64,000 bases of DNA from Streptomyces vietnamensis (lineage in GTDB: Bacteria > Actinomycetota > Actinomycetes > Streptomycetales > Streptomycetaceae): NCBI RefSeq assembly GCF_000830005.1, contig NZ_CP010407.1, forward strand, positions 8,444,001 to 8,508,000, given 5' to 3'. This document shows positions 47,507 to 57,104 of this stretch, one piece after another. Made by a program: the position numbers and the translations under genes. The notes below the pieces were generated by a model. It saw nothing but the letters and a program-made list of their open reading frames with translations, made no database searches and was not told where the DNA came from. Each line of letters opens with the position of its first letter. Positions within the stretch are counted from its first letter, which is position 1.

Positions 47507-48904
47507 GTGGAGGACCCCATCACCGGAACCCCACCCCCGAGCCGCGCGACCGATGAGCAGGGCAGCCAGCCCCAGGAAGCCGACCTGCTGCGGACGATGC
47601 TGCGGCGGCCCGAGTACCGCAAGGCTCTGGTGTTCTCCGGGCTGATCGGCGTTCCGGTGGCGCTCGTCGCCTTCTGGTTCCTCGTGGCGCTCCACGAGCT
47701 GGAGGGCCTCATCTGGACGGACTGGCCGAAGGACCTGGGCTGGAAGCAGGCCCCCTGGTGGTGGGGGCTCATGCTGCTGCCGGTGGCCGGGCTCGTCGTC
47801 GGTCTGGTGGTCGCACGCCTGCCCGGCCGGGGCGGACACATCCCGGCGGGCGGGCTGCACGCGGGCGGGGTCACGAAGCAGGCCCTGCCCGGTGTCGTCC
47901 TCGCCGCGACGGCCGGTCTTCCGCTCGGCGCCGTACTGGGCCCCGAGGCGCCGCTGATCGCCCTGGGCGGAGGCCTCGCGCTGTTCTTCGCGGGCCTGGT
48001 CCGCGCCCCGCAGACCGAAGCGAGTACCGCGCTGCTCGGCGCGGCCGGGGCGGCGGCGGCCATCTCCGCGCTCTTCGGGAACCCGGTGGTCGGCGCCGTG
48101 CTGCTGATGGAGGTGGCCGGGGTGGGCGGGCCGCAGCTGTTCGCCGTGATGCTGCCGGCCCTGCTGGCCAGCGGCGTCGGAGCGTTGATCTTCACCGGGT
48201 TCGTCCACTGGACGGGCCTGGAGACGGGGAGCCTGAACATCGGGCTGCCCGAGCCGCCGCCGCTCGACGGCGCGGACGTGCTGTGGGTCCTCGTCGTGGC
48301 GCCCGCCGTCGCGTTCGTCGTCCACTGGGCCCTCGTGGGCGGCCGGTTCGCGGCCCGTTTCGTGGTGAGCCGGATCGTACGGAACACGGCTCTCTGCGCG
48401 GCGGGCGCGGCGGTCTGCATCACGCTCTACGCCCTCACCACCGGTCGCTCGCCCGCCGAGGCGGCCCTGTCCGGCGAGGCGACGCTGTCCGAACTGGCGC
48501 AGAGCCCCCACACCTGGTCGGTGGGCGCCCTCGTCGCGATCCTCGTCTTCAAGGGCCTCGCGTACGCGCTGTGTCTGGGCAGTCTTCGCGGTGGCCCCGT
48601 CTTTCCCGCGCTGTTCCTGGGCGGAGCCACCGGCGTCCTGCTCGCCCCCCTGCCGGGCCTCGGTCTCGTGCCGGCGATGGCGATCGGCATGGCCGCCTCG
48701 GTGACCGCGGCGCTGCGGCTGCCCGTGAGCGGCGTGATCCTGGTCGTGCTCCTGCTGGGCAACGTGGAGACGGTGGCTCTGGTGGTACTGGCCGCCGTCC
48801 TGTCCTTCGTCGTCACCGAGCTTCTGCCGCAGGGCCCGCGCATCCCCGCCTTCACCGAACGCCCGAGCGGCCGAACGCGCCGTCCCTCGCCCCGGCGGCC
48901 ATGA
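47507..48904 (+). CDS. ClC-family chloride channel/antiporter
   Basis: 465 residues from GTG 47507; the ribosome binding site is weak and a later start is possible. It has ten or more hydrophobic helices. ClC landmarks are diverged: GRGGHIPAGG near 108 (usual GSGIP), LGPEAPLIALGG near 146 with a Glu at the gating position (usual GREGP), and GGPVFPALFLGG near 365 (GxFxP). It lacks CBS domains. It is a membrane protein moving chloride, or a chloride/proton exchanger. A hairpin overlaps the end of the gene. Confidence 0.85.
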   Translation: MEDPITGTPPPSRATDEQGSQPQEADLLRTMLRRPEYRKALVFSGLIGVPVALVAFWFLVALHELEGLIWTDWPKDLGWKQAPWWWGLMLLPVAGLVVGLVVARLPGRGGHIPAGGLHAGGVTKQALPGVVLAATAGLPLGAVLGPEAPLIALGGGLALFFAGLVRAPQTEASTALLGAAGAAAAISALFGNPVVGAVLLMEVAGVGGPQLFAVMLPALLASGVGALIFTGFVHWTGLETGSLNIGLPEPPPLDGADVLWVLVVAPAVAFVVHWALVGGRFAARFVVSRIVRNTALCAAGAAVCITLYALTTGRSPAEAALSGEATLSELAQSPHTWSVGALVAILVFKGLAYALCLGSLRGGPVFPALFLGGATGVLLAPLPGLGLVPAMAIGMAASVTAALRLPVSGVILVVLLLGNVETVALVVLAAVLSFVVTELLPQGPRIPAFTERPSGRTRRPSPRRP

Positions 48905-48928
48905 GCCGTTCGGGACGAGGGACGGCGC
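48877..48928 (+). terminator. possible terminator at the end of the ClC gene
   Basis: 13-bp perfect arms (GCGCCGTCCCTCG and complement) around a 26-nt loop. It begins within the last codons. Confidence 0.5.
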
Positions 48929-49050
48929 GGTGGCTCCGGCGGGCTCAGGAGCCGAGCCGTAGGGGACGGAGAGCGGGCGCGCTCCTTCCGGCGGCCGGAA
49001 GCCGCAGGGGCGCGGGCGGCTCGCTCGGGCGTCAGGAGCCGACTCGGGCG

Positions 49051-49344
49051 TCAGGAGCCGAGGAGCTTGCTCTTCTGGGCCGCGAACTCCGCCTCGGTCA
49101 GCACGCCTTGTTCCTTCAGCTCGCCGAGTTCCTTGAGCTGAGCGATCTTGCTGCTCATGTCGTCGGCCGGGGCGGGGGCCGCGGCCGGCGGCGGGGGCGG
49201 GGGCGGCGGTGCGTACTGTTGCGCCGGAGCCGCTTCCTGCTGGGCCCAGCGGCCCGCCTGGCGTCGCGAGACCCTGTTGGAGACGGCGGTCGCCGTCCCG
49301 GCCACCACCGCGGTGCGCGCCACGCCCCGAAGAAGTCCTGGCAT
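49051..49344 (-). CDS. SHOCT-domain protein
   Basis: 97 residues, ATG with AAGGAGG 6 nt upstream. The N-terminal basic helix (MPGLLRGVARTAVVAGTATA) is followed by a proline-rich linker with a run of eight Pro. The C-terminal SHOCT domain is IAQLKELGELKEQGVLTEAEFAAQKSKLL. SHOCT domains act as oligomerisation or membrane-association tails. It lies just downstream of a DUF6325 gene, a recurring Streptomyces pair. Confidence 0.87.
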   Translation of the reverse strand: MPGLLRGVARTAVVAGTATAVSNRVSRRQAGRWAQQEAAPAQQYAPPPPPPPPAAAPAPADDMSSKIAQLKELGELKEQGVLTEAEFAAQKSKLLGS

Positions 49345-49375
49345 GTCGATCCTCCTTGACTGTCGTCCGTCGGCG

Positions 49376-49834
49376 TCAGGCGGCGGCGCTGCCGCCCGAT
49401 TCCTCCATGGCGTCCAACGAGGCCAGCAGGGCCTGCACGGGGATGCGCCCACCGGCCACGAGCTGCGCACCGCCGCGCCGCAGTTCCCGCGCGAGGGGCG
49501 CGGCCCAGAGGTTCTCGTAGATGATGATGCCGGCCGAGTTGCCCGGCTCCAGGGCCGCCCCCGCCTCGTCGAGGTCGTCCTGGCCGAGGAGCCCTGACGA
49601 GGAGCCCTCGAACACGGCCAGGTCCAGCTCGCCGTCGGCGTCGAAGTCCCCAAGTTCCAGGCCGACGACACTGCCGTCGGCGTCCTTCCGGACGAACGTG
49701 AGGTCGAGAATGCGGATGATGCCTCTGTCGACCAGATCGAGGAGGAGGGGCAGTCCCTTGCCCGTCATACGGTTGCCGGGAAACTCGATGACCAGGTAGT
49801 CCACCGGCCCCATGTCCTCGAATTCATCGCTCAT
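49376..49834 (-). CDS. DUF6325 family protein
   Basis: 152 residues, ATG with GGAG upstream. Features are MGPVDYLVIEFPGNRMTGKG near the start, GIIRILDLTFVRKDADG, an acidic central part (LGDFDADGELDLAVFEGSSSGLLGQDDLDEAG) and AGIIIYENLWAAPLARELRRGGAQLV, the DUF6325 pattern. It is cytoplasmic with unknown function, probably stress-related. It is followed 31 nt later by the SHOCT gene, so one operon. Confidence 0.85.
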   Translation of the reverse strand: MSDEFEDMGPVDYLVIEFPGNRMTGKGLPLLLDLVDRGIIRILDLTFVRKDADGSVVGLELGDFDADGELDLAVFEGSSSGLLGQDDLDEAGAALEPGNSAGIIIYENLWAAPLARELRRGGAQLVAGGRIPVQALLASLDAMEESGGSAAA

Positions 49835-49949
49835 GACCACTCCACACGCAGTTGGGAAGGACTTGACCGACCCCGTCCCGTCCGTGCCGCGTCTCGACGG
49901 ACGCCCCGGACGCAGTCCTGTCCCCATTGCAGCATCGGCCGGTGCGCCT

Positions 49950-50481
49950 CGCACGTTCACGCCGAGCCTGTGGAGGCGACGAGCCCGACCCGGAGGCGGT
50001 CGGGAGGCGTCGACTGCGGCCCACGCGCAGGCCGGGGGCCCGGGCTGCGGCCCGACGTGGCCGTCCGCAGCCGGTACGACAGCGGCTGGTCGGCCTGCGG
50101 GGAGTCGATAGTCAAGGGAACGCCGCCGACGGAGTGGATCAGGTCGTAAGGGGGAGCTTCCCGCAGGTGGTCGACGGCGCCGGCGCACACCAGGCGCAGC
50201 CCCGGGGTAGCGGGCGAGGGCGCGCCGGTGCTGGGTGGGGGAGGCGTCGACGGCGGTGACGTGGGCACCGAGTGCTGCCAGGTGGGTGGCGTGCCGACCG
50301 GCCCCGGCCCCGAGGTCCGGGACGCGCAAGCCGACGACGGCGCCGAGCACGTCGACGCCGGGGCCGACCCGGGGACGTCCCAGGCCCAGTCGTCCAACTC
50401 GGGCAGGTTGAAGGTACGAGTGAGCTGGTGCCGGCCGTAGAGAGTCCAGATCTCGGCGATGTGCTTCTCGATGTCCGGCAC
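49950..50481 (-). pseudogene. frameshifted SAM-dependent methyltransferase
   Basis: GTG at 50481 begins MPDIEKHIAEIWTLYGRHQLTRTFNL. One frame then carries DLGAGAGRHATHLAALGAHVTAVDASPTQ (SAM-binding motif I and post-I). A second frame carries RLVCAGAVDHLREAPPYDLIHSVG (motif II region). Later sequence is scrambled. At least two frameshifts, so non-functional. Confidence 0.75.
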
Positions 50482-50517
50482 GAGGTGCTTCCTTCCGTTC
50501 GTGCGGCGGGCGGTCAG

Positions 50518-51502
50518 GGGCGCAGTGTGTAGCAGCGCAGGAGGTCGAGGTCGGCGGTGCGCACGACGGACCAGCCGGTCGTGAGCAGTTCGGCGTCCGC
50601 AGACGAGATTCCGAGCTCGAGGAGGGCCGGGTCGGTGGTCGTGCGGCAGCCGGAGGTGATGCTGGTATGGCCGTGGTCGCTGAGGGTGTTGATCGCCCGT
50701 TCGACGGTGTTGCGCTTCTTGTAGCGGTCCTTTTCGAAACCGGGCGGTCGGCTCCGGAGCTGCCGCGTCGGACCCGGTTGGCTGCCTGGTCGGCCTCCTC
50801 CGGGATGACGTGCTGGATTCCGCGTCTGCGTAGGTAGCGGCGAGTTCGGCGGTTGCTGTAGCCCTTGTCGGCACTGACGCTGTCCGGCCTCGTACGCGGC
50901 TTACCCCAGGCCAGCCGTGGCACGCAGATCCGGTCCATGACCGCCTCGAACGGGTGCAGTCGGCGCACTGCCCGGGCGTGATGACCGGCGAGAGCACCCG
51001 ATAGCGGCCGTCCGCGCCCAGGTGGATCTTGGTAGTGAACCCGCCGCCCGATCGGCATAGCGCCTCACCTCCCTCACCACCTCCGCCAGTCGGTCGATCA
51101 GTTCCGCCCAAACCCGAGCGGCTCTGACCACCTGGGCGGATCCCCCTTGATGGCGGGCGACGGAGCGCGCCGGGCGCCTGCGGCCTGGTGGTGTGCGCGC
51201 ACGGACGTCGAGTCGACCGAGACGTCCCAGTCGATCTCGCCGGCCGCGTCCGCCTCGGCCTGGACCCGCCGCAGGAGCATCTCCCACGTTCCGTCCGCCG
51301 ACCAGCGGCGATGCCGTTCATAAACGGTCTTCCAGGAGCCGTAGCGTTCCGGCAGATCACGCCACGGGACCCCGGTCCGGACCCGGAACAAGATCCCGTT
51401 GATCACCCCGCGGTGATCGCTCCACCGGCCGCCACGCTACCCCGACGCCGGCAGGTGCGGCTCCAACCGGCCCCACTCGGCATTCGTCAGATCACCCCGC
51501 CT
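50518..51502 (-). pseudogene. decayed IS5-family transposase
   Basis: Consecutive transposase segments lie in different reverse frames. In order they are LTNAEWGRLEPHLP (51490-51440), VRTGVPWRDLPERYG with VSVDSTSVRAHHQAAG (51380-51170), [26 protein letters not shown] (51050-50965), SADKGYSNRRTRRYLRRRGI (50885-50820) and a KKRNTVERAINTLSD-like part near 50700. Catalytic Asp and Glu motifs are recognisable but split by several frameshifts. It is related to, but clearly diverged from, the intact transposase at 32737. Confidence 0.82.
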
Positions 51503-51557
51503 CATCCGGGAACAACGAGCCGCTAATCCGACCGTCACATGATCCGCCGGACACCCC

Positions 51558-51851
51558 CTAGTGGGTGTCCCAGTACACGTCCCACTTGTCGCCGACCTGC
51601 TGCGGCACCTTGCCCTCCGGGTACCGCACGAAACCGACCGGAGGCTTCTGCTCGTCCGAGACGCAAGCGGACCCGGTACCGCCCACGGACATGGCGGGGT
51701 ACTCGCCGCTGCCGCAGATGCCCTCCTGGTGCTCGATGCCGGCGCATCCGGTGAGGGCCACGACTGCGCCCGCGCCGGCGAGAGCAGCAGTCGCGAAGCG
51801 AACCCTCCCAGGACGCAGGGCAATGGAGGGCCCGCTGATTCTGCGGCACAT
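51558..51851 (-). CDS. SCO0607-type lipoprotein, C-terminally short
   Basis: 97 residues from the ATG at 51851; a GTG two codons earlier is equally possible. The lipobox is ALTGC near residue 38, so a surface lipoprotein. The conserved pattern EGICGSGEYPAMSVGGTGSACV, then GFVRYPEGKVPQQVGDKWDVYWDTH, matches a small Streptomyces lipoprotein family of unknown function. It stops right after DTH, where relatives, from memory, have more residues. A short hairpin at 51549-51570 overlaps the stop. Confidence 0.7.
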   Translation of the reverse strand: MCRRISGPSIALRPGRVRFATAALAGAGAVVALTGCAGIEHQEGICGSGEYPAMSVGGTGSACVSDEQKPPVGFVRYPEGKVPQQVGDKWDVYWDTH

Positions 51852-52214
51852 GTGCACGATGGTCCCCAGTCGCTCGGCCTGCCCCGCTCTCGCCGTCGTA
51901 TCGCTGCCATGACTTGAGTAGTCGTATTCAGAAAGGCACGCATGAATGCCCAACAGGCCGCATTCGTAGAGGAATTCTCAGCCGTCGAGGAGCTCGCAGG
52001 GGTATGCGGGGTAGGAGCGGCTGGGAATTGCCGAGTGGCGACAGAAGCGGCCCTGCCCGTGGCACCCGACGGCGCGGCCACGGGACGGGCCGCTGTCCCC
52101 GTCACGATCGCGACCGCCGCCGGCCACGATCGCGCTGTTGAGCAGGAGGGGGAGTGCGGTCAGGTGTGGCATGAGGAAGAGGCTGCCGAGAACGGAGTCG
52201 GGCGTATGCACAGG

Positions 52215-52334
52215 CGTGAGGCCTTGGATGGCGACGAGATCTCGGCCGTGGCCTGGACGGCGATCACGATCAACGTGTTCGACCGGACCTCGATTCTCGG
52301 CAAGCACCCGCTAAGGGACTCTCCCGCCCGCTGA
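52215..52334 (+). pseudogene. possible C-terminal fragment of a carboxymuconolactone decarboxylase-like protein
   Basis: The reading DGDEISAVAWTAITINVFDRTSILGKHPLR resembles the last helix of AhpD/CMD-family proteins (AALAWxxTxINxxNRxxI). Nothing upstream in the frame continues the family, so only the tail seems present. Confidence 0.35.
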
Positions 52335-52631
52335 ACCGCTACGGGGCCGCCGCCCATCCGGCATCCGGGACCGGGAGCCGCCACGGGGCCACCGCGCCCG
52401 CGGCGAGCAGGGCGAGCGCCACTCTCCCAGGATGGGGGAGAGACCGACCTCCAGCAGTACGGCTCCGACAGCGCGAGGAACATCGCAAGGACGGACAGGA
52501 TCCGCCGACCGGGCCGGAGTGTCGCCCTGCCGGTCGGGCCCAGTCGGCGGCGAGTCCGGTCAGGGTGAGCACGGTCGTCGTCGGTCGGCCCTCGGCACCC
52601 GGCCCGTCGAGCACGAGCGAGCAGACGTGGG

Positions 52632-53207
52632 TTACCCGTCCACCCCATGGCGAAGCCCGTCGAGGAGCAGGTCGAGGAGACGACCGGACCGGTCCCGCTG
52701 GGCCGGAGAGCTGGTGATCAGCGCGACACCGGCGAGGCTGAGGCCGACGTCGAAGGGGTCGATGTCCGAGCGCAGGAGACGGGCGTCGGCTCCCGCGCGG
52801 AGCAGGGAGCCGATCGCCGCGCCGAGCCGGTCGAGGGTCTCGGCGAAGGGGTCCGCGCCGGACGCGACGGCGGCCCGCAGGGCGTCCGCCATGCCCTGCT
52901 TGGCGGCCAGGTAGTCGATGAACCGGTCCATCCACAGGCGCAGGGCCCGGTCCGGCGGGAGGTCGGCCAGCAGCTCGGCGGCGCTGTCGCAGACACGGGC
53001 CAGCTCGTTGCGGTAGGCGGCCTCGACCAGGGCCTCGCGTGTGGGGAAGTGGCGGTAGAGCGTGGCCGAGCCGACGCCGGCGGCCTTGGCGATCGCGTCG
53101 ATCGGAACATCCGCACCCTTCTCGGTGAAAGCGCGTACGGCCGCTTCGAGGATGCGCTCCCGGTTGCGGCGGGCATCGGCGCGCAAGACGCTCGGCTGGG
53201 TGGTCAA
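52632..53207 (-). CDS. TetR-family repressor
   Basis: 191 residues from a TTG at 53207 with GGGAG 6 nt upstream. The N-terminal TetR helix-turn-helix is RERILEAAVRAFTEKGADVPIDAIAKAAGVGSATLYRHFPTREALVEA (about 16-62). The C-terminal ligand domain (about 80-185) is of the type often seen beside SDR genes. It is divergent from a short-chain dehydrogenase. Twin palindromes in the shared promoter make it the probable repressor of that gene and of itself. Confidence 0.88.
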   Translation of the reverse strand: MTTQPSVLRADARRNRERILEAAVRAFTEKGADVPIDAIAKAAGVGSATLYRHFPTREALVEAAYRNELARVCDSAAELLADLPPDRALRLWMDRFIDYLAAKQGMADALRAAVASGADPFAETLDRLGAAIGSLLRAGADARLLRSDIDPFDVGLSLAGVALITSSPAQRDRSGRLLDLLLDGLRHGVDG

Positions 53208-53243
53208 GGCTGCTCCCTTCGTCGGGATCCAGTCTATCTGGAC

Positions 53244-53295
53244 AACCGGGGAGTTCCCCGGTTAGCCTCTCGGTTAAATGGGGAGTTCTCCGGTT
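53244..53295. promoter_or_regulatory. twin operators in the TetR-SDR divergent promoter
   Basis: A perfect palindrome AACCGGGGA-GT-TCCCCGGTT at 53244-53263. A related site AAATGGGGA-GT-TCTCCGGTT at 53276-53295 lies 32 bp away centre to centre. Confidence 0.78.
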
Positions 53296-53335
53296 ATGGG
53301 CCGGCGCTCCGTTCGACAGACAAGGAAACCCCTTG

Positions 53336-54181
53336 ATGACCAGCGAAAAGACCGTCCTGATCACCGGTACGTCCTCCGGAATCGGCCTGGCCGCCGCCGT
53401 GGCCGCCGCCCAGGCCGGCTGGACCGTCGTCGCCACCATGCGCGACACCGGAAAGGCCGAGGCCCTGCTCAAGGCGGCGGCCGAGCACGCCGTCACCGAC
53501 CGGATCCAGGTCAAGCGCCTGGACGTCGTCGACCCCGACAGCATTGCCACGTGTCTGGACGAGGTGATCGCCGAGCACGGCCGCCTCGATGCGCTGGTCA
53601 ACAACGCCGGCGCCGCGCAGGTCGGCACCATCGAGCAGATGAGCCTCGACGACGTCCGCGCCGCCATGGAGGTCAATTTCTTCGGCGTGGTCGCCGCCAC
53701 CCGTGCCGCCCTGCCGCACCTGCGGGCCTCCCGGGGCCGGGTGATCACCGTCACCAGCGTGGGCGGCGCGGTCGGACAGCCCTTCAACGAGGCCTACTGC
53801 GCGGCGAAGTTCGCAGTCGAGGGCTTCATGCAGTCGCTCGACCCCGTCGCCGCCACCGTCGGTGTCGACGTCATCGTGGTCGAACCGGGCGCGGTGGCCA
53901 GTGAGTTCGTCGCCAACATCGGCTTGGACGTCCCGGCCCTGCTTGCCGCGGCCGGACCGTACGCCCCGGCCCTCCAGGCCTACGTCGCCCGCACTCAGAA
54001 GTCCTTCGGCAACGCCCAGACGCCGTCCGAGGCCGCGGCCTCGATCATCGAGGCCCTGACCGGGGACCGGCCCCCGTTCCGCGTCCAGACCTCCGAGTGG
54101 GCCCGCGAGTTCGTCGGCACCACGCTCGCCGACCTCGACGGCTCCGCGGTTCAGGCGCTCACCCGCGCCTGGCTCCGCTGA
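53336..54181 (+). CDS. short-chain dehydrogenase/reductase
   Basis: 281 residues, ATG at 53336 with AAGGAAA upstream. Rossmann motif TGTSSGIG near 11-18, NNAGAA near 88, catalytic Ser in VTSVGGAVG and Tyr-Lys in YCAAKFAVEG. It is a classical SDR, probably NADPH-linked by the Arg after strand 2 (TMRDTG). The substrate is unknown. It is controlled by the divergent TetR gene, so induction by a small hydrophobic compound is likely. Confidence 0.9.
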   Translation: MTSEKTVLITGTSSGIGLAAAVAAAQAGWTVVATMRDTGKAEALLKAAAEHAVTDRIQVKRLDVVDPDSIATCLDEVIAEHGRLDALVNNAGAAQVGTIEQMSLDDVRAAMEVNFFGVVAATRAALPHLRASRGRVITVTSVGGAVGQPFNEAYCAAKFAVEGFMQSLDPVAATVGVDVIVVEPGAVASEFVANIGLDVPALLAAAGPYAPALQAYVARTQKSFGNAQTPSEAAASIIEALTGDRPPFRVQTSEWAREFVGTTLADLDGSAVQALTRAWLR

Positions 54182-54434
54182 ACGGTTCCGCGGCAGCGGA
54201 CGGAGGGCCCGCTTGCGTTACGGCGGACGGCCTCACGGGCGGGCGGCGCGCAGGACGAGGCCCGAGGGGCGAGCGGCGGTGGCTGCCTCGAAGCCGTCGA
54301 CGGCGTCGACCGCATCAGTTGCGGCGTGAACAAGCCGCAGCTGCTCCGGCTCGGCGTCCGGCCTTTTCTGCTCGGTCCGTCGGACCGGTGCGCCCGCAGG
54401 GGTGCCCGGGTGCCCCAGTGATGCCAGGGCCTGA

Positions 54435-55093
54435 TCAGGTGTCCGCGCGGGCCGTGTCGGTGAGTTCGGCCGGCTCCGCTGCGTACAGCTGGGCCGGATC
54501 GAAGCCCATGCCGGTGAAGTGGCCCGCGAGTTCCAGGGACAGCGTCCCGTGGAGACGGGTCCAGAAGGCGAGGGCGCGGCGGAGAGCCGCCGGTGGGGTC
54601 GGGTGGGGGTCGGCCCACTGCCGGTGGGCGGCGAGGTGTGCGTCGAAGGGGTGGCGGCGGGGGTGTCGCCGTCCGACGGTGCGGCGCAGGCGCCGAACAG
54701 GACGCTCATGATCTCCCGGGTGATCCCGGTGACGTCCTCGGGCGTGTGGTGGCCCGGCACGGGCGTGCCGTACACGAGGAAGTAGCGCTGCGGGTCGGCG
54801 AGTGCCCAGTCGCGCAACGCGTGCGCGGTGATGTCGGCGCCGTCCGCCGCGGCGGCGTGAAACGTGTCGGCGAGGCTGCGGTCCGCGTCGCGGATGAGTT
54901 CGGTGATCGGCTCGTCGTGGCCGGCGAAGTAGCGGTAGAGCGCGGGGCCGCTCATCCCCAGCCGCTTGGCGGTGGCGTTCAGCGAGAGCGCCGAGGCCCC
55001 GGCGTTCGCGATCTGCTCCCAGGCGTGCTTCTTGATCTCCGCACGCACCTGGTTCCGGTACCGCTCGCGCGGGGTTGCCGTCGTTTCACCCAC
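54435..55093 (-). pseudogene. TetR-family regulator with frameshift in the C-terminal domain
   Basis: A good TetR helix-turn-helix lies near the start (WEQIANAGASALSLNATAKRLGMSGPALYRYF), and the expected effector domain continues to SDGDTPAA. One base appears lost there. The next frame then reads PFDAHLAAHRQWADPHPTPPAALRRALAFWTRLHGTLSLELAGHFTGMGFDPAQLYAAEP and stops at 54435, as in intact relatives. The original frame runs on to 54233 with low-complexity sequence. It is divergent from the broken MDR gene. Confidence 0.78.
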
Positions 55094-55129
55094 CGCTCAT
55101 CACACGTCGCTCTCGCCCTGTCCCTCTGC

Positions 55130-56130
55130 CCGGCACCGCCGAGCCCGAGGAGCTTCGTCTGCGGCACTGCTCCGTGGCCGCTGCCACGACCAGCCGCCGT
55201 TCCCCTTCGTGCCGGGCCACGATCTCGTCGGCATCGTCGCGTCGGTCGGTGGGGGGCGTCGACGCCCGGCTCGTGGGCCGCCGGGTGGCCGCGCTCGTCA
55301 AGGTCGGCGGCTGGGCAAGCCACGTGGTCGTCGATACGGCGGACGTGGTGCCGGTGCCCGACGGCATCAGCGCGGCGGAGGCCGAGGTGCTCGTGGTCAA
55401 CGGGATCACCGCCTGGCAGATGCTGCACGGCACGGCACAGCCCGGGTGCGGGCCGGCGCGACGGCCCTGGTGCCCGGGCGAACGGAGGCGTCGGCACGGT
55501 CCTCGTCCGGCTCGCCCGCGCGGCGGGTGCCACCGTGATCGGCACTGCCTCGGCCCGGCACCACGACGCCCTGCGCGCCTTGGGCGTCACTCCCGTCGAC
55601 TACCGGACGGAGGACGTGCCCGGCAGGGTCCGGGAGCTCGCGCCCGGGGGAGTGGATGCCGTCTTCACCCACATAGGCGGCCGCAGCGTGCGTGACTCGT
55701 GGCGACTGCTCGCCCCCGGGGGCACCCTCGTGTCGTACGGCAGTGCCGCCACGCGCGACAACACCGGCTCCAGGCAGTGGCCGGTGCTCAAGATCCTCGG
55801 CCGGGTGTGGCTGTGGAACGCGCTGCCCGACGGGCGCCGTGCGTACTTCTTCGCCATCTGGGCCGGCCGGGCCTTCGCCGCCGACCGCTTCCGCACCCGT
55901 TTGCGGGCCGGCCGGGCCTTCGCCACCGACCGCTTCCGCACCCGTTTGCGGGCCGACCTCACCGAGGTGTTCGCCGCCCAGCGGCACGGTGAGATCACGG
56001 CCCGGGTCGCCGCCGTCCTGCCGCTCGCGAGGGTCGCCGAGGCGCTGCGGTTCGCCGAGCCGAGCACGGGACGGGCACGGGACGGGCACGGGACGGGCAC
56101 GGGACCGGCAAGGTCGTCCGCACCCCGTGA
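55130..56130 (+). pseudogene. broken zinc-type MDR oxidoreductase (quinone oxidoreductase-like)
   Basis: MDR segments sit in different frames: FPFVPGHDLVGIVASVGGG near 55200, DARLVGRRVAALVKVGGWASHVVV and GITAWQMLHGTAQPG to 55445, then ANGGVGTVLVRLARAAGATVIGTASARHH onward to about 56040. At least two frameshifts. The 3' half contains a 45-bp tandem duplication (55869-55958) and ends in GGGACGGGCAC short repeats near 56065-56110. Confidence 0.82.
55869..55958 (+). repeat. 45-bp tandem duplication
   Basis: Two nearly identical adjacent 45-bp units, each encoding GRAFA(A/T)DRFRTRLRA, within the MDR pseudogene. Confidence 0.9.
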
Positions 56131-56260
56131 GGCCTCACGACATGAAGCCTCGGGCCGCACGCGGCGGATGCGGCTCCGGGCGCGGCGATGACTTTCCGAC
56201 GCGCATCCGGTCTGTACGTTCCCAGTACGCCGTCAACGCGGATCGGAGCGTCGGAACGAC

Positions 56261-56764
56261 ATGGGCATGCGTAGCGACCACGACAGCAACACCCCGGACC
56301 CCGAGCAGCAGCCCCGGCTCGTGGAACTCGAACCCGAGACCACCGCCGTCGTGCGTGGCGTCGTGGCCCTCAGCGAAGTACGGACGTTCTTCGACGAGGC
56401 CTTCGCGGCACTGGGGCGGGTGCTGCGGCGGCAGCAGGTCCCACCGAAGAGTGCCGCGTTCGGGATGTATCACGAGGGACCGGGGGAGAAGCGGGACCTG
56501 GAGGTCGGGTTCGTCACGGGGCGGGAGGTGCGGGCCGAGGACGGGGTCGTCACCGGTGAGCTCCCGGGCGGGCGGGTCGCGCGGGTGACGCATCACGGCG
56601 GGTTCGACGGACTGGGGGAGTCCTGGGAACGACTTGGGGCCTGGATCCGGGCGCAAGGGCTGCGGGGCGGTCAGGACCGGTGGGAGACGTACGTGACGCA
56701 GCCGACGGCGGACACGGACCCACGGGACCTGCGGACCGAGCTCAACTGGACGATCGCCGACTGA
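56261..56764 (+). CDS. GyrI-like (AraC effector-binding) domain protein
   Basis: 167 residues, ATG 56261 (a second ATG at 56267), GGAG at 56245. A single GyrI/SOUL-like effector domain: VELEPETTAVVRGVVAL, FGMYHEGPG and RVARVTHHGGFDGLGESWERLGAWI near 105-130, WETYVTQPTADTDPRDLRTEL. Such stand-alone domains bind small hydrophobic molecules and some act as cyclopropanoid hydrolases. No DNA-binding part is present. Single gene; no partner is evident. Confidence 0.83.
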   Translation: MGMRSDHDSNTPDPEQQPRLVELEPETTAVVRGVVALSEVRTFFDEAFAALGRVLRRQQVPPKSAAFGMYHEGPGEKRDLEVGFVTGREVRAEDGVVTGELPGGRVARVTHHGGFDGLGESWERLGAWIRAQGLRGGQDRWETYVTQPTADTDPRDLRTELNWTIAD

Positions 56765-56888
56765 CGGCGCCGCACGATCCGTACGGGCGAGCGCCCCTCG
56801 TACCGCCGCCGCCTCGTCGTCGGCAGCGGCGGACGCGCACGGCCCCACGCCGTAGCGGCCGACCGGGTACGGCCCGGCCGGACGGCGA

Positions 56889-57071
56889 TCAAGGCCCCTG
56901 GAGCCGCTCCGCCCCGCCGAGCCCCGGCGCGCCCCAGACCGGGAACCACCGCTCCATGTCCGGCTCCATGGCGAGGTCGCCGGCGAGCAGGCCCCTGACC
57001 TGGAGCTCAAGGGCGTTGTCTCGGCTCTCGGCGCGGTCGGTGCGCGGCGCGAAGGGGTAGAAGGTGCCGCG
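56889..57071 (-). pseudogene. truncated second copy of the pspAB 3' end
   Basis: The reading KRGTFYPFAPRTDRAESRDNALELQVRGLLAGDLAMEPDMERWFPVWGAPG closely parallels the last 50 residues of the adjacent PspAB protein, directly downstream of its stop. Only the 3' part is present and it has no start signal. The copies are diverged, so it is an old tandem duplication or the scar of recombination with a relative. Confidence 0.8.
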
Positions 57072-57104
57072 CTTTGATCTGACAAACGGCACTTCAGAGG
57101 GGGC

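Noticed and set aside
54233..54434. extended C-terminus of the TetR protein in the original frame
   Set aside because: The expected domain continues in the other frame and ends at 54435; the extension is low-complexity read-through after a frameshift.
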